From NCBI GenBank assembly GCA_015063955.1, contig SVTD01000008.1, positions 1 to 53,122 of the forward strand: DNA of 53,122 bases, read 5' to 3'. Source of the stretch: Oscillospiraceae bacterium. Its GTDB lineage: Bacteria > Bacillota > Clostridia > Oscillospirales > CAG-272. Below are positions 16,655 to 25,157 of this stretch, one piece after another. How positions within the stretch are numbered: position 1 is the stretch's first letter; each line of letters starts with the position of its first letter. Under the pieces are notes generated by a model. The model worked only from the letters and a program-made list of their open reading frames with translations, made no database searches and was not told the origin of the DNA. Position numbers and translations under genes: made by a program.

Positions 16655-18289
16655 ATGATAGATAAGAATACAAAGAAGAAAAATTCAACGAAGCTCTTTT
16701 TCTCGGGAGTTCTTGTGCTGACTATTACGAACCTTCTCGTTAAGGTCATCGGTCTTATGTTCAAGATCCCTATGAACCGTATTATCGGTGACGAGGGAAT
16801 GGGCTATTATAACTCTGCCTATACCTTCTATACCTACCTTTATATGGTATCAACGGCAGGTCTGCCTACGGCTATCTCAATTATGATCTCCGACAGCCGT
16901 GCAAACAGACAGATAAAGCAGGTCAAGCGTATTTACCATATATCTCTGCTCCTGTTTATCGCTATAGGCGTCGTTTCGACGATGATCATGTTCTTCGGCT
17001 CAGGAATTATGTCCACAGCCATCGGCGCCGAGCCTACGAAGTACTCTATTATGGCGATCGCACCTACCCTTTTGTTTATCTGCATCTGCAGCGCACTCAG
17101 AGGCTATTTCCAGGGCTATCAGCAGATGACCCCCACAGCCATCTCTCAGTTTCTTGAGGCTGCCTGCAAGCTTGGTATCGGTATTGCCTTCGCTCTTTTT
17201 GCAAAGAATCAGGGCTACGGAATACATATCCAGGCGGCGTATGCAACCGTAGGTCTTACTACGGGTGCCCTTGCGGGTATGCTCTGTATGGTAATTGCCA
17301 AGATGTTCTTTAAGGAAAAGCAGTACGATGCTCAGTTCCTTGAGGATAAGGGCGAAAACAATGAGGTTGCAAGGACGGGTGAGCTTATAAAGAAGCTTAT
17401 ACTCATTGCACTGCCCATAACAATAAGCGCATCGGTTATGAGCCTTACAAACCTTATTGATACGGCGATCGTTCAGAGACTTCTCCAGTCCACGGGTCTT
17501 TCTCAGGTTGCGGCAACGGAGCTTTACGGAAACTATACCTCTCTTGCCGTTCCCATGTTCAACCTTCCTCCCGTTCTTATCTATCCTATTTCCTACTCCA
17601 TCGTACCTCTGCTTACGGCGGCAAAGAAGAGGGGAGATACGGAGAAGTGCAGAATAGTTACAGAGTCCTCTCTGCGTGTCGCTATGCTTGTTGGCATCCC
17701 CTGCGGTCTCGGACTTGCAGCCCTTTCCGAGCCCATCCTCAGCCTTCTTTTCAAGGAGAGCTCCGTTCAGCTTGCTTACCCCCTTCTTACACTTCTTGCA
17801 CCCTCAACTGCATTTATCTGCATCCTTTCCGTTTCAAACGCCATACTTCAGTCTGCGGGATTTGAGCGCAAGCCCCTTATTTCAATGCTTGCAGGTGCGG
17901 CGGTAAAGATAGTAACGAACTTTGTACTTATCCAGTATATAGGTATGAAGAGCACTCCTATTTCCACCTTCCTTTGCTATCTTACGGTTACACTCCTTAA
18001 CCTTTACTTTATTAAAAAGCACGTGGGAATCATGCCGAAGCTCTCAGGCCTTTTCGGAAAGCCCCTTCTTTCCGGTGTTGCCTGCGCCCTTTGCGCTTAT
18101 TTCTCATACGCCCTTCTTTCCTCCTTCATTTCCGGAAAGATCGCCGTATTCGTTGCAATCATAGCGGCAGTTCTTGTTTACGCTATCGTTATTTTCCTTG
18201 TCAGAGGAATTTCGGGAGACGACGTAAGGCTTCTCCCCAAGGGAGCTGCTATCTATAGGATCCTTAATAAACTCAAGCTTGTAAAATGA
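16655..18289 (+). CDS. SpoVB/MurJ-like lipid flippase
   Basis: A 544-residue integral membrane protein of the MOP superfamily with about 14 predicted hydrophobic helices. The N-terminal NLLVKVIGLMFKIPMNRIIG and the following GYYNSAYTFYTYL resemble SpoVB/YabM-type proteins, which move lipid-linked peptidoglycan or polysaccharide units across the membrane. Its position directly before mazG matches the Bacillus order yabM-yabN(mazG)-yabO-yabP-yabQ-divIC, supporting orthology to YabM. AGGA stands 12 bases upstream, preceded by an AGCATTTG/CAAATGCT hairpin (16612-16633). A second family member is at 30937-32496. Confidence 0.85.
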   Translation: MIDKNTKKKNSTKLFFSGVLVLTITNLLVKVIGLMFKIPMNRIIGDEGMGYYNSAYTFYTYLYMVSTAGLPTAISIMISDSRANRQIKQVKRIYHISLLLFIAIGVVSTMIMFFGSGIMSTAIGAEPTKYSIMAIAPTLLFICICSALRGYFQGYQQMTPTAISQFLEAACKLGIGIAFALFAKNQGYGIHIQAAYATVGLTTGALAGMLCMVIAKMFFKEKQYDAQFLEDKGENNEVARTGELIKKLILIALPITISASVMSLTNLIDTAIVQRLLQSTGLSQVAATELYGNYTSLAVPMFNLPPVLIYPISYSIVPLLTAAKKRGDTEKCRIVTESSLRVAMLVGIPCGLGLAALSEPILSLLFKESSVQLAYPLLTLLAPSTAFICILSVSNAILQSAGFERKPLISMLAGAAVKIVTNFVLIQYIGMKSTPISTFLCYLTVTLLNLYFIKKHVGIMPKLSGLFGKPLLSGVACALCAYFSYALLSSFISGKIAVFVAIIAAVLVYAIVIFLVRGISGDDVRLLPKGAAIYRILNKLKLVK

Positions 18290-18296
18290 GGCTAAG

Positions 18297-18992
18297 ATGA
18301 AGACCAAGGAAGAACTTTTAAAAGAAAAAAAGCACGATTTTGATTCTCTCGTCAGCGTAATGGAAGCCCTTCGCGGCGAGGGAGGCTGCCCATGGGATAT
18401 GGAGCAGACCCATACCTCCGTTCGTAAATGTCTTATTGAGGAGACCTACGAGGTCATCGAGGCAATAGATAAGGATGATTCCCGTCTTCTTCGTGAAGAG
18501 CTTGGAGACCTTATGTTCCAGGTAGTCTTTCATGCACAGATCGAAAAGGAGGAGGAGCGCTTTGATATTTCCGACGTTATTCACGATATTACCCATAAGA
18601 TGATCGTGCGCCATCCCCACGTTTTCGCAGATACCGTAGTTGCCGACAGCGATGAGGTGATAGTCAATTGGGATAATATCAAAAAAGAGGAAAAGCACTT
18701 TGCGTCTCCCGCAGAGGTCCTCAAAAGGGTGCCTCCTTATATGCCCGCACTCCTGAGAGCCGAAAAGGTTCAGGGAAAGGCACTCTCAAAATTCTCCTAC
18801 GGATATAAAACCGAGGATGAGGCATGGGATGCAGTTGAAGCTTCTTTGAAAGCCGGCGCGCAGTCTCGCGGGGAAGATATAGGAAAAGCCCTGTTTGCCC
18901 TTTGTGCTGCGGCTGAGATGCGGGGGCTTGACCTTGAGGCTATCCTTTCCGGCTGCACAGACAGCTTTATCAGTAGCTTTGAGGATAAATAA
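18297..18992 (+). CDS. mazG: Nucleoside triphosphate pyrophosphohydrolase MazG
   Basis: A 231-residue MazG, which hydrolyses (d)NTPs to NMP and pyrophosphate and in some bacteria lowers (p)ppGpp. The N-terminal domain has the full metal site: EETYEVIEAID, then REELGDLMFQVVFHAQ, and the following RHPHVF. The C-terminal half aligns by eye with the second MazG domain, but its acidic motif reads GEDIGKALFAL rather than EEELGDLLFAL, so that domain is probably catalytically dead. GAGG lies upstream of the ATG, 7 bases after the flippase gene. It is the last gene of the run starting at cdaA. Confidence 0.9.
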   Translation: MKTKEELLKEKKHDFDSLVSVMEALRGEGGCPWDMEQTHTSVRKCLIEETYEVIEAIDKDDSRLLREELGDLMFQVVFHAQIEKEEERFDISDVIHDITHKMIVRHPHVFADTVVADSDEVIVNWDNIKKEEKHFASPAEVLKRVPPYMPALLRAEKVQGKALSKFSYGYKTEDEAWDAVEASLKAGAQSRGEDIGKALFALCAAAEMRGLDLEAILSGCTDSFISSFEDK

Positions 18993-19064
18993 TCACGGGT
19001 TGTGCAATTCGCATTTATCTGCCTTGAGTAATTACATTTTAAGCAGTAATTTTAACGAAAACTA

Positions 19065-19093
19065 TTGCCAAAATGATGAAAAAGTGTTATACT
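19065..19093 (+). promoter_or_regulatory. Promoter of the HU-rqcP-yabPQ-divIC unit
   Basis: TTGCCA (19065-19070), 17 bases, TATACT (19088-19093). The 160-base gap from mazG otherwise shows no gene. The strong promoter fits an abundant protein such as HU. Confidence 0.75.
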
Positions 19094-19154
19094 AAAGAGC
19101 AGTGAGCCTTATATAGGCAAAAGTAATAAAAAATTCTGAAAGGAAATATTGAAA

Positions 19155-19427
19155 ATGAACAAGTCTCAGCTTATCGACGCAGTAGCAGCAAAGACTGATC
19201 TTACAAAGAAGGGCGCAGAGGCAGCAGTAGCAGCAGTTCTCGAGTCCATCGAAGAGGCTCTTGCTTCCGGCGAGAAGGTACAGCTCATCGGTTTCGGTAC
19301 TTTCGAGGTTAAGGAAAGAGCAGAGAGAATCGGCCGCAACCCCGCAACAGGCGCTGAAATCAAGATCGAAGCTTGCAAGTATCCTGCATTCTCCGCAGGC
19401 TCCAAGCTCAAGGATAAGGTTAACTGA
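19155..19427 (+). CDS. hup: DNA-binding protein HU
   Basis: A 90-residue HU-family nucleoid protein, which binds DNA as a dimer and bends it. The family signature [18 protein letters not shown] is complete, with the Pro of the DNA-inserting arm (RNPATGAEI). An in-frame TTG 6 bases upstream would leave the AGGA ribosome site only 4 bases away, so the ATG at 19155 with 10-base spacing is preferred. Codons are those of a highly expressed gene. In Clostridia HU is commonly found between mazG and rqcP, as here. Confidence 0.95.
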   Translation: MNKSQLIDAVAAKTDLTKKGAEAAVAAVLESIEEALASGEKVQLIGFGTFEVKERAERIGRNPATGAEIKIEACKYPAFSAGSKLKDKVN

Positions 19428-19443
19428 TTATTTTCATAACAGG

Positions 19444-19467
19444 CAGCTCCGATGAAAATCGGGGCTG
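19444..19467 (+). terminator. Hairpin between HU and rqcP (weak terminator or attenuator)
   Basis: A 10-bp stem CAGCTCCGAT/ATCGGGGCTG (one G-T pair) with a GAAA tetraloop, followed by a broken T-rich tail. It probably causes partial termination after HU, leaving lower expression of rqcP and the genes behind it. Confidence 0.6.
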
Positions 19468-19484
19468 TTTGGCTATTATTTTGT

Positions 19485-19730
19485 ATGAGGATCGATAAAT
19501 TTTTAAAGGTTTCAAGAGTAATTAAAAGAAGAACAGTTGCAAACGATGCCTGCGATAACGAGCACGTATCCGTTAACGGTAAGGTGGTCAAGGCATCATA
19601 TGACGTAAAGGTCGGAGACGTGGTTGAAGTCACCTTCGGTGAAAAGACCCTCCGTTTCCGTGTCCTTGATATTAAAGAGCATACTGCCAAGGCAGATGCT
19701 TCTTCAATGTACGAGATAATAAACTCCTGA
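19485..19730 (+). CDS. rqcP: S4-domain RNA-binding protein RqcP
   Basis: An 81-residue S4-domain protein, orthologous to Bacillus YabO/RqcP, which helps RqcH elongate alanine tails on stalled nascent chains on the 50S subunit. The start MRIDKFLKVSRVIKRR at 19485 is the family's conserved N-terminus. A longer in-frame ATG at 19452 lies inside the hairpin and is disfavoured. No ribosome site is visible before 19485, so translation may be inefficient. The neighbours yabP, yabQ and divIC match the Bacillus order. Confidence 0.9.
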   Translation: MRIDKFLKVSRVIKRRTVANDACDNEHVSVNGKVVKASYDVKVGDVVEVTFGEKTLRFRVLDIKEHTAKADASSMYEIINS

Positions 19731-19786
19731 CATATTTTTGCAGGTCTTTTCATATCGTATTATAAATCTATGATACGGAGAAGGCT

Positions 19787-20044
19787 ATGGAGCAAAATAC
19801 AGAGCAGAACGTTTTCTTATATTCCCGAAAGCGACTTGAGCTTACAGGGGTCAGCGACGTTTGTGAATTTACAGAAAATTCCGTTGAGATGACCTTGCCT
19901 GACGGGTTTGTTGGTATTGACGGGGAAGAGCTGAAGATAGATTATTTCAGCTCCGATACGGGAAAGGTGTCGATCCACGGACGTATAAGCGCAATTACCT
20001 ATTATACAAAGGCAATCTCCCCGAAAAAATCTAAAAAACGCTGA
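19787..20044 (+). CDS. yabP: Sporulation protein YabP
   Basis: An 85-residue YabP-family protein needed for spore formation in the mother cell, acting with YabQ. The core RKRLELTGVSDVCEFTENSV and the ending GKVSIHGRISAITY fit the family; YabP and YqfC share this fold. A GGAGAAGG ribosome site is present. It lies 56 bases after rqcP and 1 base before yabQ. The basic C-terminal tail (SPKKSKKR) is short. Confidence 0.9.
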   Translation: MEQNTEQNVFLYSRKRLELTGVSDVCEFTENSVEMTLPDGFVGIDGEELKIDYFSSDTGKVSIHGRISAITYYTKAISPKKSKKR

Positions 20045-20045
20045 T

Positions 20046-20531
20046 ATGCAGTTTTTAGTTATCTCGCACCAGCTTTGGGAGATCGCCGCATCCATTGCCC
20101 TCGGCACAATTCTCGGGCTTTTATATGATTTTTTGCGCTTTGGAAGAAGGCTTCTCTCGCCCCTTGGCTTTCAGATACTTTTGGCGAACGTACTTGACGT
20201 TTTATATCTCGTTTTTTGCGGTGCTGCTTACTGTGTTTTCGTATTTTGGGCGTCGAGCGGGCATGTCAGATGGTATACTGCTCTCGGTATGATCGCGGGC
20301 TTCATCCTTTACAGACTTCTTCCCGGAAGGGTGATCTTGCCGGTGCTTTGCTTTTTGGCAGATAAGCTGCTTATTGTTTTTTCTCTGTTGCTTTATCCGG
20401 CAAAGAGAATTTTCGTGCTTATACAAGGTCTTTTAAAAAAGGTCTTGAAGTTCACTTTAAGATATGCTATGATTAAAAAAACGGATAAAATGAAGAAAAA
20501 GCTTAGAAATGAAGTAAAACTTACTGGCTGA
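20046..20531 (+). CDS. yabQ: Spore cortex biosynthesis protein YabQ
   Basis: A 161-residue membrane protein of the YabQ family, found in the outer forespore membrane and required for cortex synthesis. Four hydrophobic segments are seen: about 10-25, 38-60, 70-86 and 93-118. The N-terminal half (LGTILGLLYDFLRFGRR) is characteristic. The start follows yabP by 1 base without its own ribosome site, indicating coupling. The C-terminal 30 residues are strongly basic and probably cytoplasmic. Confidence 0.88.
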   Translation: MQFLVISHQLWEIAASIALGTILGLLYDFLRFGRRLLSPLGFQILLANVLDVLYLVFCGAAYCVFVFWASSGHVRWYTALGMIAGFILYRLLPGRVILPVLCFLADKLLIVFSLLLYPAKRIFVLIQGLLKKVLKFTLRYAMIKKTDKMKKKLRNEVKLTG

Positions 20532-20558
20532 AGTACAAAAGAAAGGATAACCGCAGAT

Positions 20559-20840
20559 ATGAAAAAGAAAGAAACCGGAGTTTTTGTCAGGATCGCCATA
20601 TTTGCATTTGCAGTATTTGCGGTCATTACCATCGTTCAGCTCCAGCTCCAGTTTAATGCTTATAAAGCACAGAGAGATGAGCTTCGCGAGGAGGTAAACG
20701 GCCTTATCGATGAAAAGGAGCACCTTGAAAACGAAAAGGCAAGCGTAAGCGATAAGGATCACGTTATCGAGGTGGCAAAGGATAAGCTTAACCTTCGCCT
20801 GCCCGAGGAGATCATCTTTTATAACGATATTTACGATTAA
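20559..20840 (+). CDS. divIC: Septum formation initiator DivIC/FtsB
   Basis: A 93-residue bitopic division protein: one transmembrane helix (about 8-27), a coiled coil (about 28-63: QLQFNAYKAQRDELREEVNG onward) and a short C-terminal segment with VIEVAKDKLNLRLPEEIIFYND. It forms the FtsL/DivIB subcomplex at the division site. It is the last gene of the HU unit and is followed by a strong terminator. In many Firmicutes an S1-domain gene and spoIIE follow; here unrelated glycosidase genes follow instead. Confidence 0.9.
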   Translation: MKKKETGVFVRIAIFAFAVFAVITIVQLQLQFNAYKAQRDELREEVNGLIDEKEHLENEKASVSDKDHVIEVAKDKLNLRLPEEIIFYNDIYD

Positions 20841-20843
20841 TGT

Positions 20844-20872
20844 AAAAGACAGGTAAATTACCTGTCTTTTTT
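20844..20872 (+). terminator. Terminator after divIC
   Basis: 12-bp perfect stem AAAAGACAGGTA/TACCTGTCTTTT with a 3-base loop and a T tail. Confidence 0.9.
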
Positions 20873-20895
20873 CATTTCAAAAAGCTTAAATTCTA

Positions 20896-20924
20896 TTTAC
20901 ACGCAGAGGGAATTGTGGTAGAAT
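20896..20924 (+). promoter_or_regulatory. Promoter of the GH43-GH43(-rnf) unit
   Basis: TTTACA (20896-20901), 17 bases, TAGAAT (20919-20924) with an extended TGG upstream of the -10. The predicted transcript starts about 25 bases before the first GH43 ATG. Confidence 0.65.
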
Positions 20925-20956
20925 TAATTTGTATTATTATGCGATTCGGAGCGAAT

Positions 20957-22369
20957 ATGAATAAGTTTAAAAATACGTATTGTAACCCTATCCCCCTGCC
21001 TGATTATCCCATCGGCAGACAAAGCCTTGACCGTGATTATAACTGGCGGGAAACCGCCGATCCCACCGTTCTTTACGAGAACGGTATCTGGTATCTCTAT
21101 TCCTCCTGCGGAATGGTATACTGGTCTGAGGATTTCGTAACGTGGAACCATAAGCATATGGAGCCCTATGACTGCGGCTATGCCCCGACGGTAGCAAAGC
21201 ATAACGGAAAGTATTATCTTTGCTCAAGCCTTTCCGATCTTTTTGTTTCTGATGACCCTCTCGGCCCCTTCACGTCCCTCGGAAGATTTACTCTCCCTGA
21301 CGGTAAGGAGCTTGAGCGCTGTTACGATCCTATGGTATTTTCCGATGATGACGGAAGATTCTATCTTTATTATACAACAGGCTGGCCTGAGATACTCGGT
21401 GTTGAGCTTGATGCCAGCACCCCTACAAGGCTTCTTTCCGAGCCCTCTCTTATGTTCCGATTTGATCCCGACCATATCTGGGAGCGAGGCGGTGAGTATA
21501 ATGAGGACGGAAGCTCCTGTGCTATGGAGGGCCCATGGATGTTCAAAAAGAACGGGGTATATTATCTTACCTACGGTGCCCCTGCCACCGAATATTCCTC
21601 CTACGCTATGGGAGCATATAAGGGTAGCGCCCCCCTCGGTCCCTGGACTTATATGGAGTCCAGCCCCTTTATTGAAAAGCGTGACGGTGTAGTTCGCGGC
21701 CCCGGTCACGGATGTATCGTTGAAGGACCTGCAGATACCCTTTGGTGCTTCTATACAACAACTATCTGCTATATCGACGCTATGGAGCGCAGAATAGGCT
21801 ATGACCCTGTTTTTATCGACGAAAACGGCGATCTCGTTTGTAAAAAGGTTACCGAAACTCCCCGGTGGGCACCCGGCGCCGTAGCCGACCCCGTAAACGA
21901 GGGTGATACCGGCCTTATCTGCGTAACAGGCAGAAGACGCGCTTATGCTTCAAGCGAAGCCCCCGGAAGAAGCGCACTTTATGCAACAGACGAGGATCTT
22001 ATGTCCTGGTGGGAGCCTGCGGACGGCGATGAGAACCCCACTCTTACGATTCCCATGTCTTACTGGGGTATGAACTGCTGCGCGGTAAGGATCATCTGGC
22101 GTGACGTTGGACTTTCACTTTGCAGCGGCGCGCTCCCCGGTCCCATAAAGTATAAGCTTTATCTGAGAGATACGGAGGAAAGCGAGGAATGGACCTGCGT
22201 TGTTGACCGCAGCGAAAGCTGTGAGGATATGATCGTTGATTACCGCACCTTTGAAACCGTGCGCGCAAACGAAGCAAAGCTTGAGATCCTCGGCTGGCCC
22301 GAAAAGATAAAGCCGGGTGTAATGAATATATCAGTTTTCGGATATTGGACAAAGAAGGAGAATAATTGA
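20957..22369 (+). CDS. GH43-like glycosidase, copy 1 (cytoplasmic)
   Basis: A 470-residue glycoside hydrolase of the five-bladed beta-propeller GH43/clan F type, probably acting on arabinose- or xylose-containing oligosaccharides. The three expected acids are in place: Asp35 in RETADPT (base), Asp124 in CYDPM (pKa modulator) and Glu191 in MEGPWM (general acid). The last 150 residues form a beta-sandwich resembling an F5/8 or CBM-type module (from SWWEPADGDENPTLTI). There is no signal peptide, so imported substrate is expected. GGAG precedes the ATG at 20957; the frame extends upstream to 20915 without support. It overlaps copy 2 by one base. Confidence 0.82.
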   Translation: MNKFKNTYCNPIPLPDYPIGRQSLDRDYNWRETADPTVLYENGIWYLYSSCGMVYWSEDFVTWNHKHMEPYDCGYAPTVAKHNGKYYLCSSLSDLFVSDDPLGPFTSLGRFTLPDGKELERCYDPMVFSDDDGRFYLYYTTGWPEILGVELDASTPTRLLSEPSLMFRFDPDHIWERGGEYNEDGSSCAMEGPWMFKKNGVYYLTYGAPATEYSSYAMGAYKGSAPLGPWTYMESSPFIEKRDGVVRGPGHGCIVEGPADTLWCFYTTTICYIDAMERRIGYDPVFIDENGDLVCKKVTETPRWAPGAVADPVNEGDTGLICVTGRRRAYASSEAPGRSALYATDEDLMSWWEPADGDENPTLTIPMSYWGMNCCAVRIIWRDVGLSLCSGALPGPIKYKLYLRDTEESEEWTCVVDRSESCEDMIVDYRTFETVRANEAKLEILGWPEKIKPGVMNISVFGYWTKKENN

Positions 22370-23784
22370 TGATAGACGTAACAAAAACATATTGTAACCC
22401 GATCCCCCTTCCTGATTATCCTCTCGGCAGAAATTGCTTTAATTTCGGCTGGAAGCACAGAGCGGATTTCCGCGAAACGGCAGACCCCACGGTAATCTAC
22501 GAGGACGGAAAGTGGTATCTCTATCCCTCCTGCGGAATGGTTTACTGGACGGAGGATTTCAGAACGTGGAATCACGTACATATGGAGCCCTATGACTGCG
22601 GATACGCTCCCACAGTCGTAAAGCATAAGGGTAAGTTCTATCTTACTGCCTGCTCAGCACCTCTTTACGTTGCTGATAACCCTCTCGGACCCTTCAGAAA
22701 TATCGGTAATTTCGTAAAGCCCGACGGCGAGATCTATCTGTGCGACGATCCTATGATCTATTCCGACGATGATGAGAGGATCTATCTCTACAGCGGATGC
22801 GGCGGCGGAATAAAGGGCGTTGAGCTTGATTCCGACGATCCCACAAAGCTTCTCCACGATCCCGTCACTATGTTCGATATGGATACGGAGAATCACGTAT
22901 GGGAGAGAATGGGCGACTGGAATCAGGATGGCTCCTACTCCTGGGTAGAGGGTGCCTGGATGTATAAGAGGGAAGGAACTTACTACCTCATCTACTCAGG
23001 CCCCGGCACCGAATGGGTGACTTATGCTATGGGCGCTTATAAGAGTAAATCTCCTATGGGTCCCTGGGAATATATGAAGACCAGCCCATTCCTTCTTAAC
23101 CGTCACGGTCTTGTGCGCGCTCCCGGTCACGGCTCTGTAGTTGAAGGACCCAATAATACTCTTTGGGTATTCTATACCTGCCTTGTTGGATATGGCGGCA
23201 ACTTTGAGCGCCGATGCGGCTTCGATCCCATCGGATTTGACGAAAACGGCGATATCATTCCCACAAAGTCCACAGAGAACCCTCAGTGGGTTCCCGGATA
23301 TAAGGAGGATCCCCATCTCGGTAACGATGCGGGACTTATACCTCTCACTCAGAATATCGGCCCTGCGGTAGAGTCCTCCATGGCTCCCGGACGCGACGGC
23401 ATCTATGCCTGCGACGACAGTCTTATAACATGGTGGCAGCCCGCGGCGGATGACCCCGATCCTACGCTTACTGTTAAAATGTCCGAGGAGGGTCTCAATA
23501 TCTACTCCATGAGAATCATGTGGAGAGACGTCGGTATGGATTTCAAGAAGGGAATTATGCCCGGTCCCTTCCAATATAAGGTTGAGGCTATGGGTATGGA
23601 CGATCAGTGGGTCTGTGTTCTCGATAAGTCTGATAACACCGTTGATATGCTTATCGACTATCTCCCCGTAACTCAGATGAGAGCAAAGGCCGTTCGCCTT
23701 CGCATCTGCGGTCATCCCGAAAATATTGAGCCCGGTGTTATTAATTTTACTGTATTCGGTAACTGGACACCAATCAAAAAGTAA
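22369..23784 (+). CDS. GH43-like glycosidase, copy 2 (cytoplasmic)
   Basis: A 471-residue paralogue of the preceding protein with the same layout. The catalytic acids Asp39 (RETADPT), Asp127 (CDDPM) and Glu194 (VEGAWM) are kept, and the C-terminal beta-sandwich begins near ITWWQPAADDPDPTL. It is clearly a tandem duplication, diverged along the whole length, and probably differs in substrate detail, for example around residues 24-35, where copy 2 has an insertion. The ATG at 22369 has AAGGAG 8 bases upstream; an in-frame TTG lies one codon earlier. No signal peptide. Thirty-seven bases separate it from rnfC. Confidence 0.82.
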   Translation: MIDVTKTYCNPIPLPDYPLGRNCFNFGWKHRADFRETADPTVIYEDGKWYLYPSCGMVYWTEDFRTWNHVHMEPYDCGYAPTVVKHKGKFYLTACSAPLYVADNPLGPFRNIGNFVKPDGEIYLCDDPMIYSDDDERIYLYSGCGGGIKGVELDSDDPTKLLHDPVTMFDMDTENHVWERMGDWNQDGSYSWVEGAWMYKREGTYYLIYSGPGTEWVTYAMGAYKSKSPMGPWEYMKTSPFLLNRHGLVRAPGHGSVVEGPNNTLWVFYTCLVGYGGNFERRCGFDPIGFDENGDIIPTKSTENPQWVPGYKEDPHLGNDAGLIPLTQNIGPAVESSMAPGRDGIYACDDSLITWWQPAADDPDPTLTVKMSEEGLNIYSMRIMWRDVGMDFKKGIMPGPFQYKVEAMGMDDQWVCVLDKSDNTVDMLIDYLPVTQMRAKAVRLRICGHPENIEPGVINFTVFGNWTPIKK

Positions 23785-23821
23785 TAGGTAACAAGTAATA
23801 AGTAATAAGAGGTGAATAAAG

Positions 23822-25153
23822 TTGGCATACACCTTCAGGGGCGGTATCCGTCCCGATGACCATAAATACACAAGGGATACGGCAATTGAGCGTATAAAGG
23901 ATCCCGATACGGTTTCTATACCCCTTTCTCAGCACGTGGGCGTTATGTGCCGTCCCGTAGTAAAGGCAGGGGACCGTGTTCTTGTGGGACAGCTTATCGG
24001 TGAGGTTCCCGGCGGTCTTGGATGTCCCGTGCATTCAAGCGTTTCAGGTATTGTTCAGCGTATCGAGGAGGTGACCACCACATACGGCGGATCATCCTAT
24101 AATATCGTCATCGAAAATGATAAGCAGAATACGCTTTGCGAAACCGTTCGACCCTTCGGTAAAAAGATAGCGGAGGCAACCTTCCAGGAGATCGTTGCCG
24201 TTATCAGAAATGCAGGCATTGCGGGAATGGGCGGAACTGCCTTTCCAACCTACGCAAAGGTCACCCAGGCGCGCGGTAAGGTAGATACGATGATCGTTAA
24301 CTGCTGCGAGGGCGAGCCCTTCGTTACCGTAACAGGCAGAATGATCCACGAGTGCCTTCAGGAGATCCTTGGCGGCGTCAAGATCCTTATGATCGCCCTC
24401 GGTGTCAGAAAAGCTACCCTTGCCATTGAAAAGGACAGAAAAAAGGAGATAAAGAAGCTCAATTCTGCCCTTGACAAAGAAGATCTTATGGAGCTTAAAA
24501 GGGTTTCTGCAAAGTACCCCTCAGGAAGTGAGAAGCATCTTATCTATGCTCTTACAAAGGAGGAGATCCCCGCAGGGAAAACTGCCATTGATGCCGGCTG
24601 TATAGTTTTCAATGCAGAGACCTGCGCCGCAGTTTATAACGCTTTTGCCAAGGGTATGCCCCTTATCAGGCGCGTTATCACCGTTGACGGCGACTGTATC
24701 GCAAAGCCGAGAAACCTTTCGGTTCCCATCGGCACAAGTGCGTCTTACATAATCGACCAGTGCGGCGGTCTTATCAAGGATGCAAAAAAGATAATTTTCG
24801 GAGGCCCTCTTATGGGTCACGCCCAGTGGGACAAAAACGCCCCCGTATCAAAAGCCACGTCAGCAATCCTTGTGTTCAGCGATTATTTTGACCGTGAATC
24901 AAAAATGGAGCCTGTTTGTATCAGATGCTCCCGCTGTGTCAAGGCTTGCCCTATGGGACTTATGCCTATAGATATCGTTTCCGTCGTAAACCGCGGAAAG
25001 ATAGAGAAGGCAGAGACCATGGGAGCTGCAGCCTGCATCGAATGCGGCGCCTGCACCCACGTTTGCCCCGGCGGTCTTCCCGTAACGCAGATCGTAGGAC
25101 GTGCAAAGACTGATATTCTTGCAAGAAGGAGGAACGCTCAGAGCGAGCAGTAA
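23822..25153 (+). CDS. rnfC: Rnf complex subunit RnfC
   Basis: A 443-residue peripheral subunit carrying FMN/NADH-binding (NuoF-like) and iron-sulfur sites; it is the NAD+ end of the Rnf ferredoxin:NAD+ oxidoreductase. The N-terminal FRGGIRPDDHK and a glycine-rich GMGGTAFPTYAKV loop are typical. Two cluster motifs, CIRCSRCVKACP and CIECGACTHVCP, lie near the C-terminus. The start is TTG with GAGGTG 7 bases upstream. It heads rnfCDGEAB and has no separate promoter visible. The short C-terminus lacks the long repeat tail of proteobacterial RnfC. Confidence 0.93.
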   Translation: MAYTFRGGIRPDDHKYTRDTAIERIKDPDTVSIPLSQHVGVMCRPVVKAGDRVLVGQLIGEVPGGLGCPVHSSVSGIVQRIEEVTTTYGGSSYNIVIENDKQNTLCETVRPFGKKIAEATFQEIVAVIRNAGIAGMGGTAFPTYAKVTQARGKVDTMIVNCCEGEPFVTVTGRMIHECLQEILGGVKILMIALGVRKATLAIEKDRKKEIKKLNSALDKEDLMELKRVSAKYPSGSEKHLIYALTKEEIPAGKTAIDAGCIVFNAETCAAVYNAFAKGMPLIRRVITVDGDCIAKPRNLSVPIGTSASYIIDQCGGLIKDAKKIIFGGPLMGHAQWDKNAPVSKATSAILVFSDYFDRESKMEPVCIRCSRCVKACPMGLMPIDIVSVVNRGKIEKAETMGAAACIECGACTHVCPGGLPVTQIVGRAKTDILARRRNAQSEQ

Positions 25154-25157
25154 TTTT

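Noticed and set aside
23785..23821. Short GTAATAA direct repeats before rnfC as a promoter
   Set aside because: No paired -35 and -10 boxes at a usable spacing were found; the repeats are low-complexity intergenic sequence.
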